Source: Pseudomonas vranovensis DSM 16006 (GTDB lineage: Bacteria; Pseudomonadota; Gammaproteobacteria; Pseudomonadales; Pseudomonadaceae). Taken from it: DNA of 64,000 bases. The DNA lies in assembly GCF_000425805.1 (NCBI RefSeq), contig NZ_AUED01000001.1:705682-769681 (forward strand), in the 5' to 3' direction. This document shows positions 53,008 through 63,295 of this stretch, in pieces (within the stretch, counting starts at the first letter, position 1; each line of letters starts with the position of its first letter). The position numbers were made by a program, and so were the translations under genes. The notes beneath the pieces were generated by a model. The model saw only the letters and a list, made by a program, of their open reading frames with translations, was not told the DNA's origin and searched no databases.

Positions 53008-54150
53008 ATGGACTTCAAATTGACTGAAGAGCAGCAGATGCTGCAAGACACCGCTGCACGCCTGGTACGCGAGACCTACGGCTTCGAGCAGCGCGAAGAA
53101 CACCGCCAGAGCGCGCGGGGGTTCAGCTACGCCTTCTGGCAGCAATTGGGTGAACTGGGCCTGACCTCCGTGCCCTTTGATCCCGCCTACGGTGGCTTTG
53201 GCGGCAACGGCGTGGACGTGATGCTGGTCGCCCAGGAGCTGGGCCGCGGCCTGTGCCTGGAGCCGTTCCTGTATTCGGTGGTGTTCGGCGGTGGCCTGGT
53301 CGATCAACTGGGCAGCCAGGCCCAAAAGAGCGAGTTGCTGCCCCAGGTTGCCGCGGCCTCGCTGCAACTGGCCGTGGCCCTTGAAGAGCCGCAGAGCCAC
53401 TATCAACTGCACGATGTTCAGACCCGCGCCGAAGCGGTGCCGGGCGGCTGGACCCTGGATGGACGCAAGGCTGTGGTGGTGGGGGGGCATAGCGCCAACC
53501 TGCTGCTGGTGTCGGCCCGCACCCGCGGCGAAAGCCGCGATAAAACCGGCATCAGCCTGTTCCTGGTCGATCCGAAAAGCCCGGGTGTGTCGCTGCGCGA
53601 GTACGCAACCCTGGATGGGCGCAAAGCCTGTGATGTGCTGCTTGAGCAGGTGTACGTCAGCGCCGGCGCCTTGCTCGGTGAGCCGGGCGCCGCGCTGCCG
53701 GCCCTGCGCTACCAGCAGGGGCGAACCATTGCCGCGCAGTGTGCCGAGGCGGTGGGCAGCATGAACGCCGCCTGCGACCTGACCTTGGACTACCTCAAGA
53801 CACGCAAGCAGTTCGGCCAGCCGATCGGCAAGTTCCAGGTGTTGCAGCACCGCATGGTCGATATGCACATCGAACTCGACCAGGCGACCTCCATGGCCAT
53901 TCTCGCCGCCTGCCTGGCCGATGCCCCCGACAGCGACGAGCGCAGCCGCGTCCTCGCCGCCGCCAAGTTCATTGTCTGCCGGGCGGCGCGCTACATCGCC
54001 GACCAGGGCATCCAGCTGCACGGGGGCATCGGCCTGACCTGGGAATATGTGCTGTCGCATCACGCCAAGCACCTGTTGATGATCGCCCGGCAACTGGGTG
54101 ATGACGATCATCACCTGCAGGCCTACAGCGAACTGATGGCCGTCGTGTAA
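53008..54150 (+). CDS. Acyl-CoA dehydrogenase, small-subunit type (second pair)
   Basis: A 380-residue homologue with an N-terminal MDFKLTEEQQMLQDTAARLV, weak FAD-site conservation in the middle domain, and a good C-terminal domain (LKTRKQFGQPIGKFQVLQHRMVDMHIE; LHGGIGLTWEYVLSHHAKHL). It lacks the YEGTNEI-type end. Such subunits pair with the preceding gene product. The complete operon also encodes the electron acceptor EtfBA directly downstream, so electrons have a dedicated exit. Confidence 0.86.
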   Translation: MDFKLTEEQQMLQDTAARLVRETYGFEQREEHRQSARGFSYAFWQQLGELGLTSVPFDPAYGGFGGNGVDVMLVAQELGRGLCLEPFLYSVVFGGGLVDQLGSQAQKSELLPQVAAASLQLAVALEEPQSHYQLHDVQTRAEAVPGGWTLDGRKAVVVGGHSANLLLVSARTRGESRDKTGISLFLVDPKSPGVSLREYATLDGRKACDVLLEQVYVSAGALLGEPGAALPALRYQQGRTIAAQCAEAVGSMNAACDLTLDYLKTRKQFGQPIGKFQVLQHRMVDMHIELDQATSMAILAACLADAPDSDERSRVLAAAKFIVCRAARYIADQGIQLHGGIGLTWEYVLSHHAKHLLMIARQLGDDDHHLQAYSELMAVV

Positions 54151-54177
54151 TCCGCCCCCCATTACTGGAGTCAACCG

Positions 54178-54926
54178 ATGAAAGTCCTCGTAGCGGTCAA
54201 GCGCGTGGTCGATTTCAACGTCAAGGTGCGCGTCAAGGCGGACCACAGTGGCGTTGACCTGGCCAACGTGAAAATGGCCATGAACCCTTTCTGCGAAATC
54301 GCCGTGGAAGAGGCCGTGCGTCTCAAAGAGCAGGGTATTGCCAGCGAAGTGGTCGTGGTCAGCGTCGGCCCGGCAACTGCCCAGGAGCAGCTGCGTACCG
54401 CCCTGGCCCTGGGTGCCGACCGTGCGGTGCTGGTCGAAACCGCCGATGAGCTCAGTGCCCTGGCCGTGGCCAAGCTGCTCAAGGCGGTGGCCGAAAGAGA
54501 GCAGCCGCAACTGCTGATCCTCGGCAAACAGGCCATCGACAGCGACAACAACCAGACCGGGCAAATGCTCGCGGCGCTGGGCGGCTACGCCCAGGGCACC
54601 TTCGCCTCCAAGGTCGGCGTCGAGGGCGGGCAACTGCTGGTCACCCGTGAAATCGACGGCGGCCTGCAGACCGTGGCGCTGAACCTGCCGGCGGTGGTGA
54701 CCACCGACCTGCGCCTGAACGAGCCGCGCTATGCCTCGCTGCCCAACATCATGAAGGCCAAGAAAAAGCCGCTCGAGAGCACCACCGCCGAGGCGCTGGG
54801 TGTCAGCACCGCGTCCAGCATCACGGTGCTCAAGGTCGAGGCACCGGCCAGCCGCAGCGCTGGCATCAAGGTGAAGTCGGTGGCCGAACTGGTCGAGAAA
54901 CTCAAGAACGAGGCGAAGGTGATCTG

Positions 54927-54927
<1 letters not shown>
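54178..54927 (+). CDS. etfB: Electron-transfer flavoprotein beta subunit
   Basis: A 249-residue ETF beta subunit: [20 protein letters not shown] at the start, [17 protein letters not shown], the recognition loop region and [49 protein letters not shown]. With EtfA it takes electrons from acyl-CoA dehydrogenases to ETF:ubiquinone oxidoreductase. Its stop overlaps the etfA ATG. It is probably a second, pathway-specific copy in addition to the housekeeping pair of pseudomonads. Confidence 0.95.
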
Positions 54928-55874
<947 letters not shown>

Positions 55875-55890
55875 TTCGCCAACGCGCCCT

Positions 55891-55918
55891 CTGCAGGCCC
55901 GCCCGGCGGGCCCTGCAG
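55891..55918 (+). terminator. GC-rich hairpin between etfA and the MFS gene
   Basis: CTGCAGGCCCGCC and GGCGGGCCCTGCAG pair along 13 positions with one bulged C. No T-run follows. It may reduce read-through into the transporter gene or protect the upstream mRNA end. Confidence 0.45.
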
Positions 55919-55935
55919 TCGGCCAGGAGAGCACC

Positions 55936-57264
55936 ATGAACGACGCCGTTGCGATACCTGTCACAAGCGATGCAGAGGCCCTGGAAACCCGCGAGGTGTT
56001 TCGCAAGGTCATCCTGCGCTTGCTGCCGTACCTGTTCCTGGCCTACGGCCTGAACACCATCGACCGCCTCAACGTGTCGTTCGCCAAGCTGCGTATGGCC
56101 GAAGACATTGCTCTGACCGATGCCGCCTACGGCATCGGCGCGGGTATTTTCTACCTCGGCTACATCCTGTTTGAAGTGCCAAGCAACATGTACCTGCAAC
56201 GCATTGGCGCCCGCGCCACGTTGACCCGGATCATGGTGCTGTGGGGGCTGGTGACGGTGGCCACGGCCTTCGTCACCACGGCCAACCAGTTGATCATTGC
56301 GCGGTTCTTCCTGGGCGTGGCCGAGGCCGGGTTCTTCCCCGGCGTGATCCTCTACCTCACCTACTGGTTTCCACCGGCCCTGCGTGCGCGCATCACCGCC
56401 GTGTTCCTGATGGCAGCGATGATCGCAGGGGTTGTCAGTGGCCCGCTGGCCGGCTGGATCATGACCCACCTGCATGGCTGGATGGGATTGCGCGACTGGC
56501 AGGTGCTGTTCGTGGTCGAAGGCATTCCGGCGATGCTGCTGGGGGTGTTCGGCTGGTTCTGGCTGGTCGACAAACCGGCTGATGCGCGCTGGCTCACTGC
56601 CCGGCAGAAGCAATTGCTGACCAACGCCCTGGCGCAGGGAAGGGGTGCCGACACAGCCAAGGCCACCCTCGGCGAAGTGTTGCGCAATCCACGGGTGTAT
56701 ATCGCCGGCCTGGTGTTCTTCTGCCTCTACAGCGGCTCGAACACGGTGTCGTACTGGATGCCGACCCTGATTCGCGGCTTTGGCGTCGACGATCTGAAAG
56801 TCATCGGCTCGCTGGCCAGCCTGCCCTACCTGATGGCATTGATCGGCATGTACCTGCTGGCGCGCAGCTCCGACAAGCGTTTGGAACGGCGCTGGCATGT
56901 GGCGGTGCCGGTACTGGTGAGCGCAGCGTGCTTCGCGATGTTGGGCCCGGCCCAGGGGCACCTGGCGTTTTCGGTGGCACTGATGACCGTGGGCGCAGCC
57001 TCGGCCCTGGCCTCATTGTCACTGTTCTGGACCATTCCCCCGGCGTTGCTCACGCCTTCGGCTGCCGCGGTGGGCATTGCCGTGATCAGCTGCATTGGCG
57101 GTATGGCCGGGGTCATCAGTCAGGTTGTGGTAGGCGCGATCAAGTCGGCGACGGGCAGCTTGTACCTGGCCTTCGACGTCATTGCCGCGGTACTGGTAGT
57201 GGGGGCCGTGCTGCTGTTGGTGGCCATTCCGGCCAGGCAGTTGCAGGAACGTTCCGGCCACTGA
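55936..57264 (+). CDS. MFS transporter, anion:cation symporter (ACS) type
   Basis: A 442-residue twelve-helix major-facilitator protein. The ACS signature is visible: YGLNTIDRLNVSFAKLRM, then LGYILFEVPSNMYLQRIGARATLTRIMVLWG and FFLGVAEAGFFPGVILYLTYWFP. The family takes up organic acids such as phthalate, hexuronates and aromatic acids. It begins 61 bases after etfA, separated by a hairpin, and ends the operon, so it may import the acid or another entry compound of the pathway. GGAGAG precedes the ATG. Confidence 0.88.
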   Translation: MNDAVAIPVTSDAEALETREVFRKVILRLLPYLFLAYGLNTIDRLNVSFAKLRMAEDIALTDAAYGIGAGIFYLGYILFEVPSNMYLQRIGARATLTRIMVLWGLVTVATAFVTTANQLIIARFFLGVAEAGFFPGVILYLTYWFPPALRARITAVFLMAAMIAGVVSGPLAGWIMTHLHGWMGLRDWQVLFVVEGIPAMLLGVFGWFWLVDKPADARWLTARQKQLLTNALAQGRGADTAKATLGEVLRNPRVYIAGLVFFCLYSGSNTVSYWMPTLIRGFGVDDLKVIGSLASLPYLMALIGMYLLARSSDKRLERRWHVAVPVLVSAACFAMLGPAQGHLAFSVALMTVGAASALASLSLFWTIPPALLTPSAAAVGIAVISCIGGMAGVISQVVVGAIKSATGSLYLAFDVIAAVLVVGAVLLLVAIPARQLQERSGH

Positions 57265-57265
57265 G

Positions 57266-57304
57266 TGCTGTGCGGGGTGGCTCAGTGCGCTGCCCCGCAC
57301 AGCA
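57266..57304. terminator. Bidirectional terminator between MFS and second LuxR gene
   Basis: TGCTGTGCGGGG (57266-57277) pairs perfectly with CCCCGCACAGCA (57293-57304) around 15 bases. It fills nearly the whole gap between two converging genes, the natural place for a shared terminator, though neither side has a long T-run. Confidence 0.65.
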
Positions 57305-57307
57305 TCT

Positions 57308-59989
57308 TCAGGCGATCCAGCCCCTGGCGCGGGCGATGGCCAGGGTTTCGGTGCGACCCTTGGTATCGAGCTTGGCGTAGATTTTTTGCAGGTGCGATTT
57401 GACCGTGAACTCGGAGAGGAACACTTTTTCGGCGATATCGCGGTTCTTGAGGCCCACAGCCAGTAACTGAAGGATCTGGTATTCGCGTGCGGTCAAGACC
57501 TTCTGGGCGCCATTGTCGTCTTGTGCCGCTTCGCTTTCACCGGCTTCGGCCCCCAGGTACTGCAGCAACTCTTCGACAAAGTTGGGTTCGATACCCAGCT
57601 CCTTGCAGCGCGACCTGCCGGCGACGGCCCAGCGTTGCACCAGGTTGGCCAGGCGCTCGCCTTCTTCGATGAAGGTCCCGAGGAAGCCTTCATGGCTGGC
57701 CAGGCGCAAGGCATCGTTGAGCGCGTTGAAGGCCTCCTGGGTTTGCTGCTGGCTGTCCAGGGCCATGGCCAGCAGGATATGCAGCTTCAGTTCGCGGCGC
57801 ACATGCTGCCAGTGCCGCGCTTGTTCAATGGCGGTACGCAAGGCCTGGGCCGCCTGTGCGCCTTCACCCTGGACGATGCGCAGGCGCTGGCGGGCGATGC
57901 TGGGGGTATCGACCTCGTTGGCAAAACGGATGAAGTCGGGGCGGTCCCAGTCGCCGTTCTGATCGGCGGCGTGCAGCGCCTGGCTGGCGACATCCAGGCG
58001 TTGCTCAAGAATCGCCACGCGCGCACGTTCGAGCCAGGCCGAGCACTGCAGGCGACGAGAGCCGACCTGCTGGCCGATCTGCTCCAGCTCCACCAGGCAA
58101 CGCATCCAGGTGTTGCGGTCACCCTTGTTGTAGGCAATGCGCGCCGTGAGCACATGCGTGACGATCTGGTTCTCCGGCGAGATCACCTGCTTGGCAAAGT
58201 ACAGACAGCGCGTCAGGGTTTTTTCGGCCTGGTCGAAGGCGGCGACTTCGTACATCAGCAGGCCGTAGAAAATATCCAGCGACAGCTTGGCTTCATGGGA
58301 CTTGCGCTGACTGCTGCCCAGTGGCGCATCGACGGTGCCTTGCATGCGCACCAGGGCGTTGCTCAGACGCCCCTGGATCAGGTCCAGGATGCTTTCGTTG
58401 ACGCTGAATGTGTGGCGCAGAAAACTGACGTTGATGTATGGATTGCGCTGCAGCGCTGCAGACAACAGGCTACGGGCTTCATCGTAGCGACCATTGGCAA
58501 CCAGGTTTTGGGCCACCGAGCTTGCCAGGACCATATACAGATTGACCTCGTCGGCGGGCATCTGGCGAAGCAGTTCAAGCCCCAGGGTGCAACAGGCTTC
58601 GGCGTGATCGGTGGCCCCCAGTTGCAGGCAATGCAGCACTTGGGTCACGTAGGCATACTCGGGCCCCGAAACCTGCTCCAGGCGTTCGGCGACCAGCATG
58701 GCGTCTTTCATGCGCGTGGTGGTGGCCAGCAACCAGGCGTAAGACTTGCTCAGGTAGGGGTAGCCGTCGCGGGTTTCCTGGGCGATTCGGTCGAGCCAGC
58801 GCAGCAGCAGGCGAGTACGGCCGCTGTTGATGAGGGTATCCATGTGCTGATTCAGGCGCCTGGCCGCTTCGTCATGCAAGCCGGCGCTGAACAGGTGCTC
58901 GATGGCCGGGATGGGTTGCTCGTTGTCGAAGAACCACTGGGCGGCGGTTTCGTGCAAACCCTTGGCCATGTGCGGGTGCAAGCGCTCCAGGGCATGGCGC
59001 AGGAAGCTGGCGAACAAGTGGTGGTAGCGAAACCACTGCTGCTGGCTGTCGACCGGGACCAGGAACAGGTTGGTGCGATCCAGGTGCTCGAGCATCGCGC
59101 CACTGTCGCTGCGGCCGGTCACTGCCTGGCACAGCGGTACGCAGAATTGGTCGAGGATGCTGGTTTGCATCAGGAACAGGCGACATTCCTCGTTCTGGCG
59201 CATGAGGATGTCTTCGGTCAGGTATTCGGCCAGTTCCAGGTTCGAGCCCGAGAACGAGGCAATGAACGCGGCATGGTCTTCGCGATCCTTGAGCGACAGG
59301 CTGGCCAGGTACAGGCCGGCGATCCAGCCTTCGGTGCAGCGGTACAGCGTGGCCAGCTCATTGTCGCGCAGGGGGATCTGGCGTTTGTCGCGGATGAACG
59401 CCATGGACTCTTCAGGGGTGAAGCGCAAGTCGGCGGGCTTGATTTCCAGCAACTGGCCACGGGCACGAATGCGCCCCAGGCCAATGGCCGGGGAGGCGCG
59501 GGAGGCCATGGCCAGCACGCAGCCTGCGGGCAGTTGCTCAACCAATTGCTGGAGAAAGTCCAGGACTTCGGTGTTCTGGATCACCTCGACTTCATCGAGC
59601 AACAGGGTAAAGGACTGCGTGCAGGCGGCAATCTGCTCCAGCAGCTCGTCGACACCGGGAGTGGGGGAGGCCTCGATGCAGGTCGGCAGGCAACGGGCAA
59701 GCCCGGTGGCCAGTACGCGAAGAAAGCGTGGCAGGTCGTTGTCGGCTGGTTCCAGGTTGACCCACAGCACCTGCTTGCCTGCCGCCAGGCTCAGCTCGCG
59801 GTACTGCTGCATCAAGGTGGTCTTGCCAAACCCTGCGGCAGCGCGGATCAGGATCAGGCGGGTGGTGTCGGTGTTGGCCATCTGGTCGAGCAGCCGCAGG
59901 CGCGGCAAATGGCTGTCGGCGGATTTTGGGCTTGCGTACTTGGTAGAGGTGGTTTTGGGGATAGCAACCTCGTCCCGCTGAACTGGCAT
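57308..59989 (-). CDS. MalT/AlkS-like LuxR-family ATP-dependent activator (second copy)
   Basis: An 893-residue paralogue of the regulator at 46348-49020. The Walker A motif is AAGFGKTTLM near 51-60 and a Walker-B-like FTLLLDEVEVI lies near 130. Helical repeats fill the middle, and a LuxR helix-turn-helix (LTAREYQILQLLAVGLKNRDIAEKVFL; FTVKSHLQKIYAKL) ends the protein. The two copies align along their full length with the same landmarks (DWDRP/DWDQP, SIARQRL/YIARQRL). GGAGG lies before the ATG. It is divergent from the thiolase-SDR operon at 60287, which it probably activates. Confidence 0.9.
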   Translation of the reverse strand: MPVQRDEVAIPKTTSTKYASPKSADSHLPRLRLLDQMANTDTTRLILIRAAAGFGKTTLMQQYRELSLAAGKQVLWVNLEPADNDLPRFLRVLATGLARCLPTCIEASPTPGVDELLEQIAACTQSFTLLLDEVEVIQNTEVLDFLQQLVEQLPAGCVLAMASRASPAIGLGRIRARGQLLEIKPADLRFTPEESMAFIRDKRQIPLRDNELATLYRCTEGWIAGLYLASLSLKDREDHAAFIASFSGSNLELAEYLTEDILMRQNEECRLFLMQTSILDQFCVPLCQAVTGRSDSGAMLEHLDRTNLFLVPVDSQQQWFRYHHLFASFLRHALERLHPHMAKGLHETAAQWFFDNEQPIPAIEHLFSAGLHDEAARRLNQHMDTLINSGRTRLLLRWLDRIAQETRDGYPYLSKSYAWLLATTTRMKDAMLVAERLEQVSGPEYAYVTQVLHCLQLGATDHAEACCTLGLELLRQMPADEVNLYMVLASSVAQNLVANGRYDEARSLLSAALQRNPYINVSFLRHTFSVNESILDLIQGRLSNALVRMQGTVDAPLGSSQRKSHEAKLSLDIFYGLLMYEVAAFDQAEKTLTRCLYFAKQVISPENQIVTHVLTARIAYNKGDRNTWMRCLVELEQIGQQVGSRRLQCSAWLERARVAILEQRLDVASQALHAADQNGDWDRPDFIRFANEVDTPSIARQRLRIVQGEGAQAAQALRTAIEQARHWQHVRRELKLHILLAMALDSQQQTQEAFNALNDALRLASHEGFLGTFIEEGERLANLVQRWAVAGRSRCKELGIEPNFVEELLQYLGAEAGESEAAQDDNGAQKVLTAREYQILQLLAVGLKNRDIAEKVFLSEFTVKSHLQKIYAKLDTKGRTETLAIARARGWIA

Positions 59990-60068
59990 TGAAAACCTCC
60001 GCTCGTGCCGCCTGCCGCGCGAGGATATCGGCGCAGGCGATCAAATTATTATTCTGCTGGGGCCACAT

Positions 60069-60086
60069 TCTGCCACGGGTGGCAGA
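60069..60086. promoter_or_regulatory. 18-bp perfect palindrome TCTGCCAC-GG-GTGGCAGA
   Basis: The perfect 8-2-8 symmetry lies in the 297-base divergent region between the second MalT-like gene and the thiolase operon, about 80 bases from the regulator start. It is the best candidate operator there. A weaker repeat GAAACGG-N7-CCGTTTC lies at 60230-60250, about 35 bases before the next start codon. Nothing else was recognised in 59990-60286. Confidence 0.5.
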
Positions 60087-60286
60087 TAAGCGGTGGGGCA
60101 CTGGACCATCGTCTGCACCCCAGGTCGAGCCCGATTATTGTTCGTCGGGGAGGGCGTTGGATACCGGCCCACCCGGTGAGGGTGGCTCTCGCCCACCCAG
60201 CCCCCATGCAACGATTGCTGCAACACGCTGAAACGGGTTTGTACCGTTTCGTTCTTGCAATCTTGTGATGGGCCAAGGGTTTTCGT

Positions 60287-61117
60287 ATGGATGCACAGCG
60301 TACGCTCTATCGCGAGGATCACGAGCTGTTTCGCACTGCCGTGCGGCGTTTTCTGGAGCGTGATTACCTGCCGCACCAGAGCAGCGGCGCGCTGGACCGG
60401 CAACTGTGGTTGAAAGCAGGCCGGCAGGGTTTGCTGTGCGTGACCCTGCCAGCCCAGTACGGCGGTGGCGGCGACTTCGGCCATGCCGCGATCATCCGCG
60501 AAGAGTTCGCCCGTGCCGGTATCCAGGACCAGGCCTTGTCACTGCACTCGGACATTGTCGCGCCCTGCATCGCAGGCCTTGCGACCGACGAGCAGAAGCA
60601 GCGCTGGTTGCCGGGCATTTGCAGCGGTGAGCTGATCCTCGCCCTGGCAGTGGCCGATGCCGACAGCGCCAATGGCGAAGTGCAGACCCGCGCCCGTCGC
60701 GAACACGACCACTACCACATCAATGGCAGCGCTTGCGCCCTGGGCAATGGCGGCGACTTCGACTTGTTGCTGCTGGCCTGCCTGATCGACGGCGAAGACA
60801 GCGAGGCGGGCTTGAGCCTGATCATCGTCGAACGCGATCGCCCAGGCCTTGGCGCTGGTGGCACGGATATTGGTCTTGTCGACGTGCGTGTACCCAGTGC
60901 CAACCTGCTGGGGCAGACGGGCAGGGGCCAGACCTGCCTGGACCAAGCCCTACGGCAACGGCACTTGCTGACTGCGATTTTCGCGGCCTGCCAGCTGGAG
61001 CAACTGCTGGAGCCCGTACTCGGTCAGGCGCAGCGCAGCTGGGACCCGAGCGATGCGCGCCTGGCCCTTGCCAGCATCAAGACCAGGGCCTTGAGCCTTG
61101 GTCATGGCCTGGACTGA
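60287..61117 (+). CDS. C-terminally short acyl-CoA dehydrogenase homologue
   Basis: A 276-residue protein with the N-terminal and middle domains of acyl-CoA dehydrogenases (DHELFRTAVRRFLERDYLP; KAGRQGLLCVTLPAQYGGGG; LIIVERDRPGLG) but lacking most of the C-terminal helical domain that binds FAD and carries the catalytic base. Normal members have about 380 residues. The missing part is not found downstream, because the thiolase gene begins 40 bases later. The FAD-site motif (ALAVADADSANGEVQTRA) is also changed from EPxAGSD. It may be a degraded copy, a structural partner subunit, or an enzyme of another function. It heads the operon at 60287-63865. Confidence 0.75.
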   Translation: MDAQRTLYREDHELFRTAVRRFLERDYLPHQSSGALDRQLWLKAGRQGLLCVTLPAQYGGGGDFGHAAIIREEFARAGIQDQALSLHSDIVAPCIAGLATDEQKQRWLPGICSGELILALAVADADSANGEVQTRARREHDHYHINGSACALGNGGDFDLLLLACLIDGEDSEAGLSLIIVERDRPGLGAGGTDIGLVDVRVPSANLLGQTGRGQTCLDQALRQRHLLTAIFAACQLEQLLEPVLGQAQRSWDPSDARLALASIKTRALSLGHGLD

Positions 61118-61157
61118 TCTCTCCAATCTCTTTTTCCACCCGTCAGGACACATCACC

Positions 61158-62345
61158 ATGAGCGAAAACGTACTTGTAGCCGGGGTCGGCATGATCCCCT
61201 TCAGCAAACCTGGCGCCAGCCCCAGCTACATCGACATGGGCGCCGAAGCCGTGCGCCTGGCGCTGGCCGATGCCGGCCTTGACTACAACCAGGTGCAAAT
61301 GGCCTTTGCCGGCTACGTCTATGGCGATACCACCTGCGGCCAGGCCGTGCTGTACCGGGTAGGCCGGACAGCCATCCCGGTGTTCAACGTCAACAATGCC
61401 TGCGCCACCGGCTCCAGTGCCCTGTACCTGGCCCGGGCCGCGGTGCAGAGCGGCCAGGTCGAGTGTGCCCTGGCGGTCGGCTTCGAGCAGATGCGCCCGG
61501 GCCCTACCCGCTCCAACTTCGACGACCGTCCGCTGCCACGGGGCGACGTCCTGCCGATCCAGGACGAGCTGTGCAGTGATGCCGGCGACATCCCGCGCAA
61601 CCTGATCACCTTCGGCGGCGCCGGACGCGAACACATGCGCAAATATGGCACGCAGATGAGCACCTTCGCTGCGATCCGCGCCAAGGCCAGCCGCCACGCG
61701 GCCAACAACCCCCTGGCGCTGTTCAAGAAAGTGGTCAGCACCGAAGAGGTGATGAACGACCAACTGATGTGGGAAGGGGTAATGACCCGCATGATGGCCT
61801 GCCCGCCCACCTGCGGTGCCGCGGCGGCGATCATCTGTTCCCCGGCGTTTGCCCGCAAGCACGGCCTGCGCCGTGACGTGGCGATCCTCGGTCAGTCGCT
61901 GGTGACCGACCCGGTGGAGTCCTTCGAGCCCAAGACCATGACCGGTTTTGTCGGTGCCTACATGGCCGAGCGCGCCGCCGGTGCGGTCTACGAGCAAGCC
62001 GGCGTAGGGCCGCAGGACATCCGCGTGGTCGAGCTGCACGACTGCTTCGCCCACAACGAACTGCTCACCTATGAAGCACTGGGCCTGTGCCCCCAGGGCG
62101 GTGCCGAGAAATTCATCCTCGACGGCGACAACACCTACGGCGGTCGCGTGGTCACCAACCCGTCCGGCGGCCTGCTGTGCAAGGGCCACCCACTGGGGGC
62201 CACCGGCCTGGCCCAGTGCTACGAACTGACCCACCAACTGCGCGGCACCGCCGGCGCCCGCCAGGTCGAAGGCTTGCAGCACGGCCTGCAACACAACCTC
62301 GGCCTGGGTGGCGCCTGCGTGGTCACCCTGTACGGCAAGCAGTAA
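61158..62345 (+). CDS. SCPx-type thiolase (lipid-transfer protein/thiolase)
   Basis: A 395-residue thiolase-fold enzyme of the sterol-carrier-protein X group. Catalytic elements are the nucleophile Cys82 in NVNNACATGSSALYLA, HDCFAHNE at ~294 in place of the NEAFA motif of biosynthetic thiolases, and CKGHPLGATG with His344 near the C-terminus. SCPx enzymes cleave 3-ketoacyl-CoAs with alpha-methyl or steroid side chains; some relatives act as retro-aldolases. The ATG at 61158 begins the conserved MSENVLVAGVGMIPF. It would perform the last cleavage of a beta-oxidation round here. Confidence 0.88.
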   Translation: MSENVLVAGVGMIPFSKPGASPSYIDMGAEAVRLALADAGLDYNQVQMAFAGYVYGDTTCGQAVLYRVGRTAIPVFNVNNACATGSSALYLARAAVQSGQVECALAVGFEQMRPGPTRSNFDDRPLPRGDVLPIQDELCSDAGDIPRNLITFGGAGREHMRKYGTQMSTFAAIRAKASRHAANNPLALFKKVVSTEEVMNDQLMWEGVMTRMMACPPTCGAAAAIICSPAFARKHGLRRDVAILGQSLVTDPVESFEPKTMTGFVGAYMAERAAGAVYEQAGVGPQDIRVVELHDCFAHNELLTYEALGLCPQGGAEKFILDGDNTYGGRVVTNPSGGLLCKGHPLGATGLAQCYELTHQLRGTAGARQVEGLQHGLQHNLGLGGACVVTLYGKQ

Positions 62346-62384
62346 TTACCGACTCCTTCTCAACAAAAACAAGAGACAAGCTCC

Positions 62385-63215
62385 ATGGAACAGACACTTG
62401 CAGGAAAAGTTGCCATCGTCACCGGTTCCGGCCGCGGTATCGGCCGCTGCGTGGCACTCAAATTCGCCAGCAAAGGCGCCAAGGTCATCATCAATGACCT
62501 GGATCAGGGCCCGGCCGAAGAAGTCATCGCCGAAATCCGCGCCCTGGGCAGCGATGCCGTGGCCTGCATCGGCAACGTCTCGGCCCCCGACTTTGGCGAG
62601 CGCATCGTGCAAACCGCATTGGAAGCCTTTGGCCGGATCGACATCATCGTCAACAACGCCGGTTTTACCTGGGACAATGTCATCCAGAAAATGGGCGACG
62701 AGCAGTGGGACGCGATCCTCGACTGCCACCTCAAGGCGCCGTTCCGCATCCTGCGCGCGGCCTACCCGTACTTTCGTGAAGCCAGCAAGGCCGAAGCCGA
62801 AGCGGGTCAGGAAGTGTTTCGCAAGGTGGTCAACATCTCCTCGGTGTCGGGTACCCAGGGTAACGCCGGCCAGGTCAACTACTCCTCGGCCAAGGCCGGC
62901 ATCATGGGCATGACCAAGACCCTGGCCAAGGAGTGGGGGCGGATGAAGGTCAACGTCAACTGCGTGGCGTTCGGCTTTATCGAAACCCGCCTGACCCAGC
63001 CCACCACCGAAGAAAAGACCGTGCAGGTCGAAGGCCGCGACATCAAGGTCGGCGTTCACCCGGACCGCATCGCCGCCGCCAGCCGCGAGATTGCCCTGGG
63101 TCGTCCGGGCACCGCCGAAGAAGCCGCCGGCTCGGTGTACATGTTCTGCATTCCCGAGTCGGACTACGTTACCGGCCAGACCATCATCTGTGGTGGTGGT
63201 CGCGGCGGCTTCTGA
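62385..63215 (+). CDS. SDR-family dehydrogenase, likely 3-hydroxyacyl-CoA dehydrogenase
   Basis: A 276-residue short-chain dehydrogenase. Cofactor motif TGSGRGIG at 13-20, NNAG at 90-93 and the catalytic Ser around 152-155 with Tyr166-x-x-x-Lys170 are intact. Asp38 and Asp40 after the second strand suggest NAD rather than NADP. The closest types are FabG-like and 17-beta-HSD type 4-like 3-hydroxyacyl-CoA dehydrogenases. Placed directly after the SCPx thiolase, it probably oxidises the 3-hydroxyacyl-CoA that the thiolase cleaves after oxidation. Confidence 0.88.
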   Translation: MEQTLAGKVAIVTGSGRGIGRCVALKFASKGAKVIINDLDQGPAEEVIAEIRALGSDAVACIGNVSAPDFGERIVQTALEAFGRIDIIVNNAGFTWDNVIQKMGDEQWDAILDCHLKAPFRILRAAYPYFREASKAEAEAGQEVFRKVVNISSVSGTQGNAGQVNYSSAKAGIMGMTKTLAKEWGRMKVNVNCVAFGFIETRLTQPTTEEKTVQVEGRDIKVGVHPDRIAAASREIALGRPGTAEEAAGSVYMFCIPESDYVTGQTIICGGGRGGF

Positions 63216-63295
63216 GCCCTCGTGTCACCGCGCCGGGAGCGGACGCTCGTTCCCGGCGCATTCCATTGTGCGACCCGGCCAAAGAGAAGCAGTCC

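Noticed and set aside
57521..59992. Long plus-strand open frame of 823 codons opposite the second MalT-like regulator
   Set aside because: It mirrors a well-supported minus-strand gene; high GC in third positions keeps the opposite strand open, and the translation shows no domain.
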